Positions 33,897 through 43,074 are shown, counted from the first letter of the stretch. The stretch: 64,000 nucleotides of DNA from DASUPK01 sp963695805 (GCA_963695805.1 CAVOHV010000008.1:212602-276601); one strand, 5' to 3'. Numbers and translations are program-made. The notes: generated by a model from the sequence alone, not told the origin.

Positions 33897-35089
33897 GCCC
33901 GCGCGGCCCCAAGGGCGAGCTGATCGCGGATCGCTACCGGATCGAGGACCGCCTCGGGTCAGGCGGCATGTCATCCGTCTTCCGCGCCACGGACACGATC
34001 CTCGAGCGAACCGTCGCCGTGAAGATCCTCGCCGAACACCTCTCGGACGACGAGCGCTTCGTCGCGCGGTTCCGGCGCGAGGCGCTCGCCGTGGCGAAGC
34101 TTGTCCACCCCAACATCGTCCAGGTGTACGACACCGGGATCGACCATGGCCAGCACTACATCGTCATGGAATACGTGCGCGGCCGCTCCGGCGCCCAGCT
34201 GCTCCAGGCCGAGGGCAAGCTCGACCCGGAGACCACGGTGGAGATCGGAGTGCAGGCCTGCGCCGGCCTCGACTACGCCCACCGCCACGGAATCATCCAC
34301 CGCGACGTCAAGCCGGGGAACCTGATGATCATCGGCGGGCCGGCCGGGGGCGGCGACATGACGGTGAAGATCACCGACTTCGGCATCGCGCGGGCGAGCG
34401 AACAGAGCCGGATCACCCAGGTCGGCTCGGTTGTCGGGACGGCCGCCTATCTGGCGCCCGAGCAGGCCCGAGGCGATGAGGCGACGCCGTCCTCGGACGT
34501 CTACTCGCTCGGCGTCGTGCTCTACCAGTTCCTCACCGGCCGGCTGCCCTATGAGGGAGCCTCACTCGCGGAGCTCGCGGTCCGGCAGCAGTCCGAGCAG
34601 CCCCTGCCCCCGAGCTCCTACAACGACGCCGTGCCAGAGGCCGTCGGCGACGCCGTGCTGGTCGCACTCGAGTCCGACCCGTCGCGGCGCTTCGCCGGCG
34701 CCGGCGAGCTCGCCGACGCGCTGCGCCGTGGCCTGAGCGGCGAGTCGCCGGCGGGCACCGCGGCCACGCGGATCCTCGGCGACGACACGCCGACGGCCCC
34801 GACCCGCCACATGCCGCGCACCCGGAGCCAGCGGCGCCCTCAGCGTCGGCCCGTCCCGCCCCGGCAGCCCGCGCCCGTCTCTGAGAAACGCCGGGGGCGG
34901 GCATCGAGCTTCGCGAGGAATGCGCTGATCGTGATCTCGATCCTGCTGCTGGCGGCGGCGGTGGCGGCCATCGTGGCGCTCGCCTCGAGCAGCGGGGGCA
35001 ACAAAATCGACCTCGATCAGGTGGTCAAGCAGAACGTCAACGACCAGATCGACGCGCTCAGGCAGGTCGTCGAGGACAACACCAAGTAG
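33893..35089 (+). CDS. Hanks-type Ser/Thr protein kinase with one membrane helix
   Basis: The 398-aa protein has the kinase motifs GSGGMSSVFRATD, Lys44 in VAVKIL, HRDVKPGN (His136-Asp138), DFGIA (162-166) and activation segment VGTAAYLAPEQARGDE. A basic Pro/Arg-rich juxtamembrane linker (RSQRRPQRRPVPPRQP) leads to a helix at about 344-365 and only 33 external residues (KIDLDQVVKQNVNDQIDALR). PASTA repeats, common in PknB, are absent. The short outer tail may be a helix that meets the lipoprotein encoded just upstream, whose stop overlaps this ATG. It is expected to phosphorylate cell-wall or division proteins. There is no frameshift. Confidence 0.95.
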   Translation: MSPRGPKGELIADRYRIEDRLGSGGMSSVFRATDTILERTVAVKILAEHLSDDERFVARFRREALAVAKLVHPNIVQVYDTGIDHGQHYIVMEYVRGRSGAQLLQAEGKLDPETTVEIGVQACAGLDYAHRHGIIHRDVKPGNLMIIGGPAGGGDMTVKITDFGIARASEQSRITQVGSVVGTAAYLAPEQARGDEATPSSDVYSLGVVLYQFLTGRLPYEGASLAELAVRQQSEQPLPPSSYNDAVPEAVGDAVLVALESDPSRRFAGAGELADALRRGLSGESPAGTAATRILGDDTPTAPTRHMPRTRSQRRPQRRPVPPRQPAPVSEKRRGRASSFARNALIVISILLLAAAVAAIVALASSSGGNKIDLDQVVKQNVNDQIDALRQVVEDNTK

Positions 35090-35092
35090 GTC

Positions 35093-36295
35093 TCAGGCCG
35101 CCCAGGGGGCGGCCCCACCGAGCACCTCGCTGGAGTAGGCCTCGAACCGCCCGCCCCCGATCGCCTCACGAGCGCCCGCCACGAGCAGCTCCATGTAGGT
35201 CAGGTTGTGCAGGGTGAGCAGGCGAGTGCCGGTCAGGTCCTTGTTGCGGGCCAGGTAGTGGAGGTAGGCCCGGGTGTGGCGGGTGCAAGCTTCGCAGGGG
35301 CAGCCCTCGACGACCGGAGAGTCGTCGTCCGAGTAGGCAGACTTGGTCAGGTCGATGCGGAAGCGGCCCTCGGGGTTCGGCGCGAGTGCCGTTCCATGCC
35401 TGGCGAGCCGCGTTGGGATCGCGCAGTCGAAGAGGTCAAGACCCATCCCGATCCCGACCAGCAGGTCGTCGACCTCGCCGATGCCGAGCAGATGGCGCGG
35501 AGCCTCGTCCGGCAGCAGGGGCACGGTGAAGGAGAGGACGCCATGCATCTCCGACTTCTCGCGCCCGAGGGTGCCGCCGATCGCGATCCCGTCGACGGCC
35601 GCCGCGGAGTTCCGCTCGGCGGACTCCCGACGCAGGTCCTCGTACACGCCGCCCTGCACGATCCCGAAGACCGCCTGCGCGGCGGGACCCTCGCGCTCGT
35701 GCCATGCAAGGCAGCGGTCCAACCAGCGGTGTGTCCGCTCGGTGGAACGGGCCGTGTAGTCGCGGTCGGCGTGCGCCGGCGTGCACTCGTCGAAGGTGAG
35801 AGCGATGTCGGAGCCGAGCGCCGCCTGGATCCGCATCGACTCCTCGGGCCCGAGGAAGCGGCTCGAGCCGTCGAGCAGCGACTGGAAGGCGACCCCCTCC
35901 TCTGAGATCTCGACCTTGGCTCCCCCGGGGTTGTTCCCGCGACGTCCCTTGATCTCGTCCGCAACCCCACCGTGGGCGAGCGAGAAGACCTGGAACCCCC
36001 CCGAGTCGGTGATGATCGCCCGCTCCCAGCCCATGAAGCGGTGGAGGCCGCCTCGCGCCGCGATCCCCTCCTCTCCGGGCGCCAGGTGGAGATGGAAGGT
36101 GTTGCCGAGCACCATCGCATAGCCGAGCTCGGCGACCTCCGCCGAGGAGAGGCCGCGGACGCTGCCCTTGGTCGCCAGCGGGATGAACGCGGGCGTGGGC
36201 ACCGGACCGTGCCCGAGATGGATCAGGCCCGTGCGGGCGTCGCCGTCACGGGCCTGGATCTCGAAGGTGAGCCTGGCCGGGTCACTCCGCATCAA
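35093..36295 (-). CDS. tgt: Tgt, queuine/preQ1 tRNA-guanine transglycosylase
   Basis: The 400-aa TIM-barrel enzyme shows TPAFIPLATKGSVRGLSSAE, the base-binding Asp in IITDSGGFQVFSLAHG, and GSDIALTFDECTPAHADRDY. The second Asp lies in GMGLDLFDCAIPTRLARHG. The zinc site is CPCEACTRHTRAYLHYL (C-x-C-x2-C plus His in the following helix, LLTLHNLTYM). It exchanges guanine 34 in GUN-anticodon tRNAs for the queuosine precursor preQ1. No preQ1 synthesis genes are in the window. The start overlaps the gpmI stop (ATGA), so it is the last gene of the glycolytic operon. It converges on the kinase gene with three bases between stops. Confidence 0.96.
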   Translation of the reverse strand: MMRSDPARLTFEIQARDGDARTGLIHLGHGPVPTPAFIPLATKGSVRGLSSAEVAELGYAMVLGNTFHLHLAPGEEGIAARGGLHRFMGWERAIITDSGGFQVFSLAHGGVADEIKGRRGNNPGGAKVEISEEGVAFQSLLDGSSRFLGPEESMRIQAALGSDIALTFDECTPAHADRDYTARSTERTHRWLDRCLAWHEREGPAAQAVFGIVQGGVYEDLRRESAERNSAAAVDGIAIGGTLGREKSEMHGVLSFTVPLLPDEAPRHLLGIGEVDDLLVGIGMGLDLFDCAIPTRLARHGTALAPNPEGRFRIDLTKSAYSDDDSPVVEGCPCEACTRHTRAYLHYLARNKDLTGTRLLTLHNLTYMELLVAGAREAIGGGRFEAYSSEVLGGAAPWAA

Positions 36296-37836
36296 TCCGA
36301 TACTCGCAGCGAATGTCCCGTCATCGCCTCGGGCTGGGGGATGCCCAGCAGATCGAGGGCGGTCGGGGCGACGTCCGCGAGGATGCCGCTCTCGCGCAGC
36401 TGAATCCCCTCGTCGGTGACGATCACGGGGACGGGATTGGTCGAGTGGGCGGTGTTCGGCGAACCGTCGGGCTCGAGCATCTGCTCGCAGTTGCCGTGGT
36501 CGGCGGTGACGATCAGAGCCCCACCTTTCTCGTGAACGGCCGCGACGACCTCACCGAGGCGGGTGTCCGCCTCCTCGACTGCCGCGACGGCGGCCGGAAT
36601 CACACCGGTGTGGCCGACCATGTCGGGGTTGGCGAAGTTGATGACCCCGAAGCGGTAGCCGTCCTCACTCCAGTGCTCGGTGAAGGCCTTGGCCGCGGCG
36701 GCCGCGCTCATCTGCGGTTTGTGGTCGTAGGTGGGCACATCGCGGGGTGAGTCGACCAGGTAGCGCTCCTCCCCGCTCCACTCCTTCTCGCGGCCGCCGT
36801 TGAAGAAGTAGGTGACATGCGCGTACTTCTCCGTCTCGGCGACGTGGAGTTGGCGCTCACCCTCCTCGGCGATCACCTGGGCGAGGGTGGTGGCCGGCTC
36901 CCGCGGGGGGAAGGCGACCGGGTACGGCCAGCCGTGCCGGTACTCGGTCATCGTCGTCACCTCGAACGGGCCGGAGCCGCCGCGGTCGAACTCGTCGAAG
37001 TCCGGCTCCCCCAGGGCCCGGGTCAGCTGCCGTGCCCGGTCGGGCCGGAAGTTGACGAAGATGAACGGCTCATCGGGCTCTGCGCCGTCGTAGTCGGCGA
37101 TCACGGTGGGCTCGATGAACTCGTCGGTGATCCCGCGCTCATAGGACTCGCGGATCGCCTGGACGGCGCCCTCCGCCCGCGGCGCCCGCGCGTGGACGAT
37201 CGCGTCATAGGCGCGCTTGGTCCGGTCCCAGCGGCGGTCACGGTCCATCCCCCAGTAGCGGCCGGAGACCGTGCCGATCGAGCCGACGTGGCGCAGCCAG
37301 CGCTCCGCCTCCTCGACGTAGCCCGCCCCTGAGGTCGGGAGGGTGTCGCGCCCGTCGGTGAGGACATGCAGGACGAGCTCCGAGACCCCCTCCTCCCCGG
37401 CGAGCTCGATCACCGCCTCGATGTGCTCCCAGCCCGAGTGAACCCCGCCGTCGGAGATCAGACCGATGGCGTGCAGGCGACCGCGCCGGGACTCGCGGGC
37501 CGAACCGCAGGCCGCCCGCAGAGCCGGGTTCTCGAAGAAGCTCCCGTCGGCTATCGCGTCGTCGATCCGGGTCAGGTCCTGCTTGACGATCGCTCCCGCA
37601 CCGAGATTCAGGTGGCCCACCTCCGAGTTGCCCATCTGCCCCTCGGGCAGGCCGACGTCCCGGCCCGAGGTCGAGAGCGTGGCGTGCGGATAGGTGGACC
37701 AGAGCTCGTCGAAGACCGGAGTGTTCGCCTGGGAGATGGCGTTGCCGGGGCCGTCGGGTGCGAGCCCGAAGCCGTCCAGGACCACCAGCGCCACCGAGGG
37801 CACCGGGACGCTCTTCGGGCCGGCCGGGAGCGGCAT
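36292..37836 (-). CDS. gpmI: GpmI, cofactor-independent phosphoglycerate mutase
   Basis: The 514-aa alkaline-phosphatase-fold enzyme has the first metal motif ALVVLDGFGLAPDGPGNAIS. Catalytic Ser71 lies in QMGNSEVGHLNLGAG. Further motifs are VLTDGRDTLP, GRYWGMDRDRRWDRTKRAYD, HVTYFFNGGREKEW, GVINFANPDMVGHTGVIPAA and LIVTADHGNCEQML. It interconverts 3- and 2-phosphoglycerate using Mn or similar ions and needs no bisphosphoglycerate. It follows tpiA by two bases and overlaps tgt, forming gap-pgk-tpiA-gpmI-tgt. Confidence 0.97.
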   Translation of the reverse strand: MPLPAGPKSVPVPSVALVVLDGFGLAPDGPGNAISQANTPVFDELWSTYPHATLSTSGRDVGLPEGQMGNSEVGHLNLGAGAIVKQDLTRIDDAIADGSFFENPALRAACGSARESRRGRLHAIGLISDGGVHSGWEHIEAVIELAGEEGVSELVLHVLTDGRDTLPTSGAGYVEEAERWLRHVGSIGTVSGRYWGMDRDRRWDRTKRAYDAIVHARAPRAEGAVQAIRESYERGITDEFIEPTVIADYDGAEPDEPFIFVNFRPDRARQLTRALGEPDFDEFDRGGSGPFEVTTMTEYRHGWPYPVAFPPREPATTLAQVIAEEGERQLHVAETEKYAHVTYFFNGGREKEWSGEERYLVDSPRDVPTYDHKPQMSAAAAAKAFTEHWSEDGYRFGVINFANPDMVGHTGVIPAAVAAVEEADTRLGEVVAAVHEKGGALIVTADHGNCEQMLEPDGSPNTAHSTNPVPVIVTDEGIQLRESGILADVAPTALDLLGIPQPEAMTGHSLRVSD

Positions 37837-37838
37837 CG

Positions 37839-38594
37839 TCAGCCGGCTGCTTCGACGATCGCCGCGAAATCGCCCGGATCGAGGCTGGCGCCGCCGACCA
37901 GGGCGCCGTCCACGTCCGGCTGGGAGATCAGCTCGGCGGCATTGTCCGGCTTGACCGAGCCTCCGTAGAGGATCCGGATCGCGGCGGCGGCCGTGTCGGA
38001 GCGGGCGTCGATCAGGTGGCGGATCAGCGCGATCGCCTCCTGCGCCTGCTCGGGGGTGGCGGTGCGGCCCGTGCCGATCGCCCAGATCGGCTCGTAGGCG
38101 ATCACCACCTCGCTGAGCCGCGCGTCCGGAACGTCGGCGAGATCCGCCTGGATCTGCCGGGTGAGCACCTCCTCGGTCTCGTCGCCGTCCCGCTGCGCCT
38201 CGTTCTCGCCCACGCAGAGGATCGGCTCGAGCCCCGCCCCGAGGGCCGCCGGCACCTTCCGCGCGAGCGCCTCGTCGGTCTCGGCGAAGTACTGCCGCCG
38301 CTCCGAGTGGCCGAGGATCACGCCGTCCACCCCCAGGTCGAGCAGCATCGGCGGGGAGATCTCCCCGGTGAAGGCGCCCTCGTCGGCCTCGTGCATGTTC
38401 TGCGCGGCGACCCGGACCGGGCTCTGGAAGCAGAGCTCGACGGCCGCCCTCAGCGAGGTGAAGGGTGGGCAGATGACCACCTCGGGGCCCGATTCGGAGA
38501 CGCGCGGCAGGAACTCCCCGAGGAAGCGCTCCGTCTCCTCGGTCGTCTTGTGCATCTTCCAGTTGGCGGCGAGGTACGCCGAGCGGTCAGGCAT
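37839..38594 (-). CDS. tpiA: TpiA, triosephosphate isomerase
   Basis: The 251-aa TIM barrel has Lys13 in AANWKMHKT, His96 in GVILGHSERRQYFAETDE and Glu168 in VVIAYEPIWAIGTGRTATPE. The phosphate-binding end is AAIRILYGGSVKPDNAAELI. It interconverts dihydroxyacetone phosphate and glyceraldehyde-3-phosphate. The ATG overlaps the end of pgk by eight bases, so translation is coupled. All catalytic residues are intact. Confidence 0.98.
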   Translation of the reverse strand: MPDRSAYLAANWKMHKTTEETERFLGEFLPRVSESGPEVVICPPFTSLRAAVELCFQSPVRVAAQNMHEADEGAFTGEISPPMLLDLGVDGVILGHSERRQYFAETDEALARKVPAALGAGLEPILCVGENEAQRDGDETEEVLTRQIQADLADVPDARLSEVVIAYEPIWAIGTGRTATPEQAQEAIALIRHLIDARSDTAAAAIRILYGGSVKPDNAAELISQPDVDGALVGGASLDPGDFAAIVEAAG

Positions 38595-39735
38595 CCTGCA
38601 GAGCCTCCACGCCGGGCAGCTCCCGGCCCTCCATCAGCTCGAGCGAGGCGCCACCGCCGGTGGAGAGCCAGTCGACCGCATCCGCTAGCCCGAACTTGTG
38701 CAGCGCCGCCACGGAATCGCCACCCCCGACCACGGTGTGCCCCTGCGCGGCGGCGACCGCCTCGGCGACGGCGCGGGTGCCTGACGCGAACGGCTCGAGC
38801 TCGAAGGCGCCCATCGGCCCATTCCAGAAGACGGTCCCGGCCCGCGCGATCCGCTTGCCGAAGTTGGCTGTGGTGTTGGTGCCGACGTCGAGCCCCATCC
38901 AACCCTCCGGCACATCGACGCCGTTCAGCTCGCGCGTTTCGGTGTCGGCGTCGAACTCTCGGCCGATGACCAGGTCCTCCGGCAGCTCGAGGATCGTGTC
39001 GCTGGTCTCGGCCTCTTCGAGCACGCGCCTGGCGGACTCCACCCCCTCCTCCTCGACCAGCGAGTCGCCGGTGTCGCGGCCCTCGGCCTTGAAGAAGCTG
39101 AAGCACATCGCGCCGCCGATCAGGATCTCCTCGGCGAACCCGAGGAAGCGGTCGATCACGCCGAGCTTGTCGGTCACCTTGGCGCCACCGAGCACGATCA
39201 CGAGCGGCCGCTGCGGGTCGTCGCGAACCGCGGTGAGCTCGACGACCTCGCGCTCGAGCAGCAGGCCGGCGTAGCCGGGAAGGAGATGCGCGACCCCCTC
39301 GGTGGTCGCGTGGGCCCGGTGAGCCGACCCGAAGGCATCGTTGACGTAGAGCTCGGCGAGTGCGGCGAGCGCCTCCGCCAGCGCCGGGTCGTTCTTGGTC
39401 TCGCCCGGCTCGAAGCGGCTGTTCTCCAGGAGCAGCACTTCGCCGGCTTCGAGGTCAGTGGCCATCGCGGAGACCTCGTCGCCGACCACCGCCGGCGCCT
39501 GCTTCACCGGCGCGCCGAGCAGGTCGCCGAGCCGCTCGCCGACAGGGGCCATGGAGAGCTCCGGGTCCACGCCCTTGGGCCGACCCAGATGCGAGACGAG
39601 CACCACGCTCGCACCCCGCTCGCGCAGCAGCTCGACCGTAGGGAGCGAGGCCCTGATGCGGGTGTCGTCCGTCACCACCCCCTTCTCCAGGGGGACGTTC
39701 AGGTCCGCGCGCACCAGCACGCGGCGACCATCCAC
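38587..39735 (-). CDS. pgk: Pgk, phosphoglycerate kinase
   Basis: The 382-aa kinase shows the substrate site RVLVRADLNVPLEKGVVTDD, HLGRPKGVDPELSMAPVG and LLLENSRFEPGETKNDP. Then come NDAFGSAHRAHATTEGVA, VIVLGGAKVTDKLGVIDRFL and the nucleotide end TVFWNGPMGAFELEPFASGT with HTVVGGGDSVAALHKFG. It makes ATP and 3-phosphoglycerate. The only start in frame after the gap stop is GTG at 39735, which makes the N-terminus ten or so residues shorter than usual. The open frame upstream (ASVRDAEVDG) matches the family, so a base may be wrong near the true start. Confidence 0.97.
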   Translation of the reverse strand: MDGRRVLVRADLNVPLEKGVVTDDTRIRASLPTVELLRERGASVVLVSHLGRPKGVDPELSMAPVGERLGDLLGAPVKQAPAVVGDEVSAMATDLEAGEVLLLENSRFEPGETKNDPALAEALAALAELYVNDAFGSAHRAHATTEGVAHLLPGYAGLLLEREVVELTAVRDDPQRPLVIVLGGAKVTDKLGVIDRFLGFAEEILIGGAMCFSFFKAEGRDTGDSLVEEEGVESARRVLEEAETSDTILELPEDLVIGREFDADTETRELNGVDVPEGWMGLDVGTNTTANFGKRIARAGTVFWNGPMGAFELEPFASGTRAVAEAVAAAQGHTVVGGGDSVAALHKFGLADAVDWLSTGGGASLELMEGRELPGVEALQDA

Positions 39736-39786
39736 CTCGGCGTCTCTGACGCTCGCCTTGGTGAACGAGCGCGTCGGCGATTCGCT

Positions 39787-40809
39787 TCAGGCACCGACCG
39801 TCGCCGGCTGCAGCACCTTCTCCGCCAGCTCGACGCAGCGCATCGAGTAGCCCCACTCGTTGTCGTACCACGAGAGGACCTTGACGAACTTGCCGTCGAC
39901 GACCGTGGTCTGCTCGGCGTCGAAGACGGATGAGTACGGGTCGGTGATGATGTCGGTGGAGACGATCGGGTCGTCGTTGTACTCGAGGATCCCGCTCAGA
40001 GGCCCGTCCGCCGCCTCCTTCATCGCCGCGTTGATCTCCTCGGCGCTGGTCTCGCGCGAGACGTCACAGACCAGGTCGACCAGGGAGCCCGTGATCACAG
40101 GTGCGCGGACCGCGATTCCGTTGAGCTTGCCCTGTAGCTCCGGCAGGACGAGGCCGATCGCCTTGGCCGCGCCGGTGCTGGTTGGGATCAGGTTGACTGC
40201 GGCGGCCCGTGCCCGGCGGTAGTCCTTGTGGGGCATGTCCTGAAGCCGCTGGTCTGAGGTGTAGGCATGGATCGTGGTCATCAGGCCGCGCTCGATGCCG
40301 ATCGTGTCGTGGAGCACCTTGGCCACCGGTGCCAGGCAGTTAGTGGTGCAGGATGCGTTGGAGATGATGTTGTGCTGCTCGGGGTCGTAGTCGCTGTCGA
40401 AGTTGACGCCCAGCACTACGGTGATGTCGGGCTCCTTGGCGGGCGCGGTGATGATCACCTTCTTGGCGCCGGCGTCGAGGTGCTTTTGCGCGTCCTCCCG
40501 TTTCGTGAACAGGCCGGTGGACTCGATCACGACCTCGACGCCGAGCTCGCTCCAGGGCAGCGCGCCCGGGTCCCTCTCGTTCAGCACCTTGACCTCGGTG
40601 CCGTCGACGCTGATTCCGGCGTCGGAGACCTCGATCTCCCCGGGGAAGCGCCCGAGGACCGAGTCGTACTTGAGCAGGTGGGCGATCATCTCCGTGTCGA
40701 TCAGGTCGTTGACTGCGACGAATTCGAGATCCGAACCCGCCTCGTGCGCCGCGCGGAACAGGTTTCGCCCGATGCGCCCGAAGCCGTTGATGCCCACCTT
40801 GACTGCCAT
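39787..40809 (-). CDS. gap: Gap, glyceraldehyde-3-phosphate dehydrogenase
   Basis: The 340-aa enzyme has the NAD fold KVGINGFGRIGRNLFRAAHE, VAVNDLIDTEMIAHLLKYDS (Asp35 favours NAD), catalytic Cys154 in SNASCTTNCLAPVAKVLHD, and the S-loop LMTTIHAYTSDQRLQDMPHK. Its end is KVLSWYDNEWGYSMRCVELA. It is the first gene of the glycolytic operon. The ribosome-binding site TAGGAGGACTTCC before the ATG is the strongest in the window, fitting high expression. Upstream bases 40810-40906 hold the operon promoter and the hairpin that ends the VOC gene. Confidence 0.98.
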   Translation of the reverse strand: MAVKVGINGFGRIGRNLFRAAHEAGSDLEFVAVNDLIDTEMIAHLLKYDSVLGRFPGEIEVSDAGISVDGTEVKVLNERDPGALPWSELGVEVVIESTGLFTKREDAQKHLDAGAKKVIITAPAKEPDITVVLGVNFDSDYDPEQHNIISNASCTTNCLAPVAKVLHDTIGIERGLMTTIHAYTSDQRLQDMPHKDYRRARAAAVNLIPTSTGAAKAIGLVLPELQGKLNGIAVRAPVITGSLVDLVCDVSRETSAEEINAAMKEAADGPLSGILEYNDDPIVSTDIITDPYSSVFDAEQTTVVDGKFVKVLSWYDNEWGYSMRCVELAEKVLQPATVGA

Positions 40810-40874
40810 TGGAAGTCCTCCTAAGTACGCGGAATCCGAAGTTTCTATCTATCCAAACTATCGAGCCGTTGGGC

Positions 40875-40901
40875 CCTCCGTGCCCGTGCTCAGCACGGAG
40901 G
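40875..40901 (-). terminator. hairpin between the VOC gene and gap
   Basis: CCTCCGTGC (40875-40883) and GCACGGAGG (40893-40901) form a perfect 9-bp stem with a 9-base loop, six bases past the VOC gene's stop on the minus strand. No U-run follows, so it is either a non-canonical actinobacterial terminator or a transcript stabiliser. It shares only the motif GAGCACGG with the two repeated hairpins at 43.1 and 46.9 kb. Confidence 0.5.
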
Positions 40902-40906
40902 TCGGC

Positions 40907-41272
40907 TCAATTGTGCGCGACGCAGACCTCGACCAGGTAGCCGTCGGGGTCATTGAGGCGGCAGCAGTAGTTGCCCGGGCCGAACGCCGGAGCGCTGCCC
41001 GGTTCGGCAACGGATTTGCCGCCGTTGGCGAGCCCCGACTCGTAGGAGGCCTTGACGGCCGGGATGCTCTTCGCTGGAAAGGAGATCAGGCCGTAGCCCG
41101 GCCGCGGCGGGTCGTCCGCCTGCTCGATGAAGAACTCCGCCTTGATGAATCCCCAGCTGACCGAATTCGCCGGCGCGTCCTGGCGGCGCCAGCCGTTGGG
41201 AGCGAGAAGCGAGTCGTAGAAGCGGCCGCTGCGCTCGAGGTCGGAGACTTTGACTGCTGCGTAGTGGAGCAT
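40907..41272 (-). CDS. VOC-superfamily (glyoxalase/dioxygenase-like) protein
   Basis: The 121-aa protein has the paired beta-alpha-beta-beta-beta pattern of the VOC fold: LHYAAVKVSDLERSGRFYDS, EFFIEQADDPPRPGYGLISF and the C-terminal GNYCCRLNDPDGYLVEVCVA. DPDGYLVEV contains the usual C-terminal metal ligand Glu, and the N-terminal His is in LHYAAV. Such small proteins bind metals and act in detoxification, resistance or ring cleavage; the substrate cannot be told from sequence. It lies between the ABC exporter and gap on the same strand, where other actinobacteria often carry whiA. Confidence 0.85.
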   Translation of the reverse strand: MLHYAAVKVSDLERSGRFYDSLLAPNGWRRQDAPANSVSWGFIKAEFFIEQADDPPRPGYGLISFPAKSIPAVKASYESGLANGGKSVAEPGSAPAFGPGNYCCRLNDPDGYLVEVCVAHN

Positions 41273-41343
41273 CGGATCGGGAGTCGGCGGACGAGACGGC
41301 CCTGCCGGAGGGCCACCTTATACATGGGAAGGCACACCCGGCG

Positions 41344-42111
41344 TCAGCGCCGCGGCTCCCAGCGGAAGAAGCGGATCGCGACGAGCAGCCCGAATATGCC
41401 CCAGACCGCGACGACGGCCAGGTCGCCCCACTCGAACCCGGCTCCGGTCGTGTGCGGGTCCCAGGCCGTGAACAGTGCCTGAAAAAAGGGGCGCACGGGG
41501 AAGACTGAGGCGATATGGAGGATCCCATTCGGGATCTCGTCTTCGGGCACGAACACCCCCGACAGGAAATAGAGAGGGAAGACGATCGCATTGGTGACGG
41601 CTGGGGCTGCGTCCTCGCTGGGGATAACCGCGGCGAGGGCAAACCCGAGGCACGAGAACGAAAAGACCCCGATGGCGAGGGTGACGAGCAGCGCCGGCAG
41701 GGTGTCTGTGGGGATCGTCACCCCGTAGAACGCCGCCCCGATCAGGCTGATGAGAGCCACCATGATCACCGAGATGACCAGTGAGTTCCCGACCCTGCCG
41801 GCCACGAAAGCCGCCGGGGGCAGCGGCGTACCGCGGACCCGCTTCAGCTGACCGGCCTCCCGCTCTGAGCTGAGGTTCATTGCGAGCTTCACCGTCGTCG
41901 CTGAGATCACGGAGAGCGCGACGATGGCGGGCACGTAATAGGTGGCGCCATGAACCCCGAGTCCCTGGATGTTCGCGTTCTTGAAGAAGCTGGCGAAGAT
42001 GAGCAGGAAGAGCAGCGGGAAAATCGCAGTGAAGAAGACGGATGCCGGATTTCGCCAGAAGACTTTCTGGTCGAACCGGAATTGATGCAGGACCAGGGCG
42101 ACCCCGCTCAC
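41344..42111 (-). CDS. ABC-2 type exporter permease
   Basis: The start is GTG at 42111, overlapping the ATPase stop by four bases. The roughly 255-aa protein has six hydrophobic segments. It shows the ABC-2 pattern RFDQKVFWRNPASVFFTAIF near the N-terminus, NLSSEREAGQLKRVRGTPLP in the cytoplasmic loop, and PLYFLSGVFVPEDEIPNGIL with FPVRPFFQALFTAWDP late. With the preceding DrrA-like ATPase it forms a half-size exporter for drugs, lipids or other hydrophobic compounds. There is no hint of the substrate. Confidence 0.9.
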   Translation of the reverse strand: MSGVALVLHQFRFDQKVFWRNPASVFFTAIFPLLFLLIFASFFKNANIQGLGVHGATYYVPAIVALSVISATTVKLAMNLSSEREAGQLKRVRGTPLPPAAFVAGRVGNSLVISVIMVALISLIGAAFYGVTIPTDTLPALLVTLAIGVFSFSCLGFALAAVIPSEDAAPAVTNAIVFPLYFLSGVFVPEDEIPNGILHIASVFPVRPFFQALFTAWDPHTTGAGFEWGDLAVVAVWGIFGLLVAIRFFRWEPRR

Positions 42112-43040
42112 TCGACCACCTCCCCCGTCCCATCGGCCTGCCGTGTGAGCTCCAGATAGACGTCCTCGAGACTCGGCCGGCGAACCTGAAGATCCGGAAG
42201 GCCCACGCCCCGCTCGCTGGCCCACATCGTCAAATCGCGGAGCACCGGCACGGGGTCGGTGGCTGCCATCGAGACGGCGCCGGCGTCGATCCGGGCGCGC
42301 GTCCGCACTGATTCCGGCAGGTCGGGCGCGCGGACACCCTTCGGCAGCCGGAAGCTGATCTCCGTGCGGTCCTCGCGGTCGCCGCCCACGTCCTCGGGCG
42401 AGCCCGTGGCGACGATCCGTCCCGCCGAGATGATCGCGACGCGGTCGGCGAGGGCCTGGGCCTCATCCATGTAGTGGGTGGTGAGGAAGACGGTTTTGCC
42501 GAGGTCGCGAAGGCCGCCGATCACGTCCCATGCCTGGCGACGGGCCGAGGGGTCGAAACCGGTCGTCGGCTCGTCTAGGAAGAGCAGCTCGGGGTCGCCG
42601 ATCAGCGCCAGGGCGACGTCGAGGCGCCTCTGCTGCCCGCCCGACAGCGTCGAGGTACGCGCGTTCGCCTTCTCGTCCAGGCCCACCAGGCTCACTGTCT
42701 CGTCGATATCCCGCGGCGAGGTGTAGTAGCCCGCGTACTGCTCGACCGCCTCCCGCGGGGTGAGCTCCGGCACCAGCCGCGACTCCTGGAGCACGAAGCC
42801 GACCCGGTTGCGCCAGGCGCGGTCCGCCCGCTGAGGATCGATCCCCAGCACGTTCACCTCGCCGGCGTTGCGCGTCCGGTAGCCCTCGAGGATCTCGACG
42901 GTGGTCGTCTTGCCCGCGCCATTCGGTCCGAGGAAGGCGAAGATCTCGCCGGTCCCGACCGCGAGGTCGATCCCCCGCACCGCCTCGAAGCCGTCGTAGG
43001 ACTTGCGCAGGCCCTTGACGCTGATCACGGGATCGGGCAT
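42108..43040 (-). CDS. ABC exporter ATPase (DrrA/CcmA-like)
   Basis: The 310-aa ATPase has Walker A FLGPNGAGKTTTVEILEGYR, Q-loop GFVLQESRLVPELTPREAV, signature TLSGGQQRRLDVALALIGDP and Walker B ELLFLDEPTTGFDPSARRQA. The switch His lies in TVFLTTHYMDEAQALADRVA. The C-terminal 80 residues form the DUF4162-like tail seen in DrrA proteins. It is coupled to the permease that follows. Upstream, between this gene and rapZ, lies the repeated hairpin (43075-43112), which probably isolates this operon from rapZ transcripts. Confidence 0.95.
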   Translation of the reverse strand: MPDPVISVKGLRKSYDGFEAVRGIDLAVGTGEIFAFLGPNGAGKTTTVEILEGYRTRNAGEVNVLGIDPQRADRAWRNRVGFVLQESRLVPELTPREAVEQYAGYYTSPRDIDETVSLVGLDEKANARTSTLSGGQQRRLDVALALIGDPELLFLDEPTTGFDPSARRQAWDVIGGLRDLGKTVFLTTHYMDEAQALADRVAIISAGRIVATGSPEDVGGDREDRTEISFRLPKGVRAPDLPESVRTRARIDAGAVSMAATDPVPVLRDLTMWASERGVGLPDLQVRRPSLEDVYLELTRQADGTGEVVE

Positions 43041-43074
43041 CGCGCGGCCAGTCTAGGGTCGCGCCCCCGGCGAG

